Positions 63,525 to 64,000 of a DNA stretch of 64,000 nucleotides are shown piece after piece. Source of the DNA: Siphonodentalium dalli (Eukaryota > Mollusca > Scaphopoda > Gadilida > Siphonodentaliidae); assembly GCA_032622095.1 (NCBI GenBank), contig CP136068.1:184704796-184768795 (forward strand), written 5' to 3'. The position numbers and the translations under genes are program-made. Every line of letters starts with the position of its first letter. The first letter of the stretch is position 1. The notes under the pieces are model-generated. The model saw only the letters and a program-made list of their open reading frames with translations. It was not told where the DNA came from and did no database searches.

Positions 63525-64000
63525 GACTCACTACAGTATAACTGTATAATATATAGTATTAGTGCCACCATCCCTCTAACACACCCAAGTATCAAGGAAG
63601 TGGCTCCACACTACAGTATAAATGTACCATGATAGGTCTAACACACTATATCAAGGAAGTGGCTCCACACCAGGGTATAAATGTACCATGATAGGTCTAA
63701 CACACTATATCAAGGAAGCCGCTCCACACCAGGGTATAAATGTACCATGATAGGTCTATTCTAACACACTCTATCAAGGAAGAGGCTCCACACTACAGTA
63801 TAAATGTACCATGATTAGTCTAACACGCTCTATCAAGGAAGAGGCTCCACACCACAGTATAAATGTACCATGATTAGTCTAACACACTCTATCAAGGAAG
63901 AGGCTCCACACCACAGTATAAATGTACCATGATTAGTCTAACACACTCTATCAAGGAAGAGGCTCCACACCACAGTATAAATGTACCATGATTAGTCTAA
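63525..64000. repeat. 59-bp minisatellite, about 8 copies, open at right edge
   Basis: Unit landmarks: CAAGGAAG(T/A)GGCTCCACAC, (C/T)ACAGTATAAATGTACCATG, ATTAGTCTAACACACTCTAT. Unit starts 63593, 63652, 63711, 63775, 63834, 63893 and 63952. The fourth unit is 5 bp later because of an ATTCT insertion. Copies become more alike to the right (the last three are nearly identical), so the growing part is at or past the window edge. Confidence 0.96.

Noticed and set aside
1-64000. tRNA, rRNA or telomere repeats
   Set aside because: No A-box/B-box pair, cloverleaf, conserved rRNA stretch or TTAGGG-type array was seen on either strand by eye.

Overview
This window looks like nuclear DNA from a metazoan, probably a marine invertebrate. 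The evidence is the absence of operons or dense coding, AT-rich spacers, a giant satellite array, several minisatellites, many short inverted-repeat DNA transposons with recognisable target-site duplications, and two decayed 3' ends of non-LTR retrotransposons, one with the C-terminal signature of CR1/L2-type LINEs. The species cannot be told from the sequence. No host protein-coding gene can be called with confidence.

Layout. (1) 1-36318: one uninterrupted satellite array of about 907 head-to-tail 40-bp monomers, open at the left edge. The consensus has no CpG, two 10-bp perfect palindromes, and four sites that each toggle between two bases. Blocks of variant monomers are duplicated kilobases apart. 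A 2.2-kb patch (about 6.74-8.96 kb) holds nearly all the single-base indels. (2) 36286-36735: the array edge, where about 190 bp of flank plus one monomer is tandemly duplicated. (3) 36.7-48.1 kb: a transposon-rich spacer. It has two TTAA-flanked elements (one carrying a nested MULE-like MITE with a 9-bp duplication), a CAG..CTG-ended hAT-like element, a piggyBac-like MITE with 19-bp perfect inverted ends, several foldbacks and a 41-bp minisatellite. (4) 48.28-48.80 kb: 3' end of a LINE on the + strand. (5) 49.13-51.21 kb: a minisatellite of 81-84-bp units. (6) 52.09-53.42 kb: a 17-copy minisatellite in which each unit has a GT/G run followed by a sequence matching the CTCF core motif. (7) 53.4-57.7 kb: AT-rich spacer with a CR1/L2-type LINE 3' end on the - strand at 56.0-56.4 kb. 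(8) 57.7-64.0 kb: spacer with a possible first coding exon, further MITEs including a hAT-like element with a perfect 8-bp duplication, short tandem duplications, and a 59-bp minisatellite running off the right edge.

The window is best read as heterochromatin-like or boundary DNA: five unrelated tandem arrays (40, 41, about 82, about 80 and 59 bp) and a nested graveyard of non-autonomous transposons. The long open frames inside the arrays are by-products of periodicity. The most interesting targets are the CTCF-motif array, the architecture and edge of the 40-bp satellite, and the nested-element histories, which can be read to the base from their target-site duplications.
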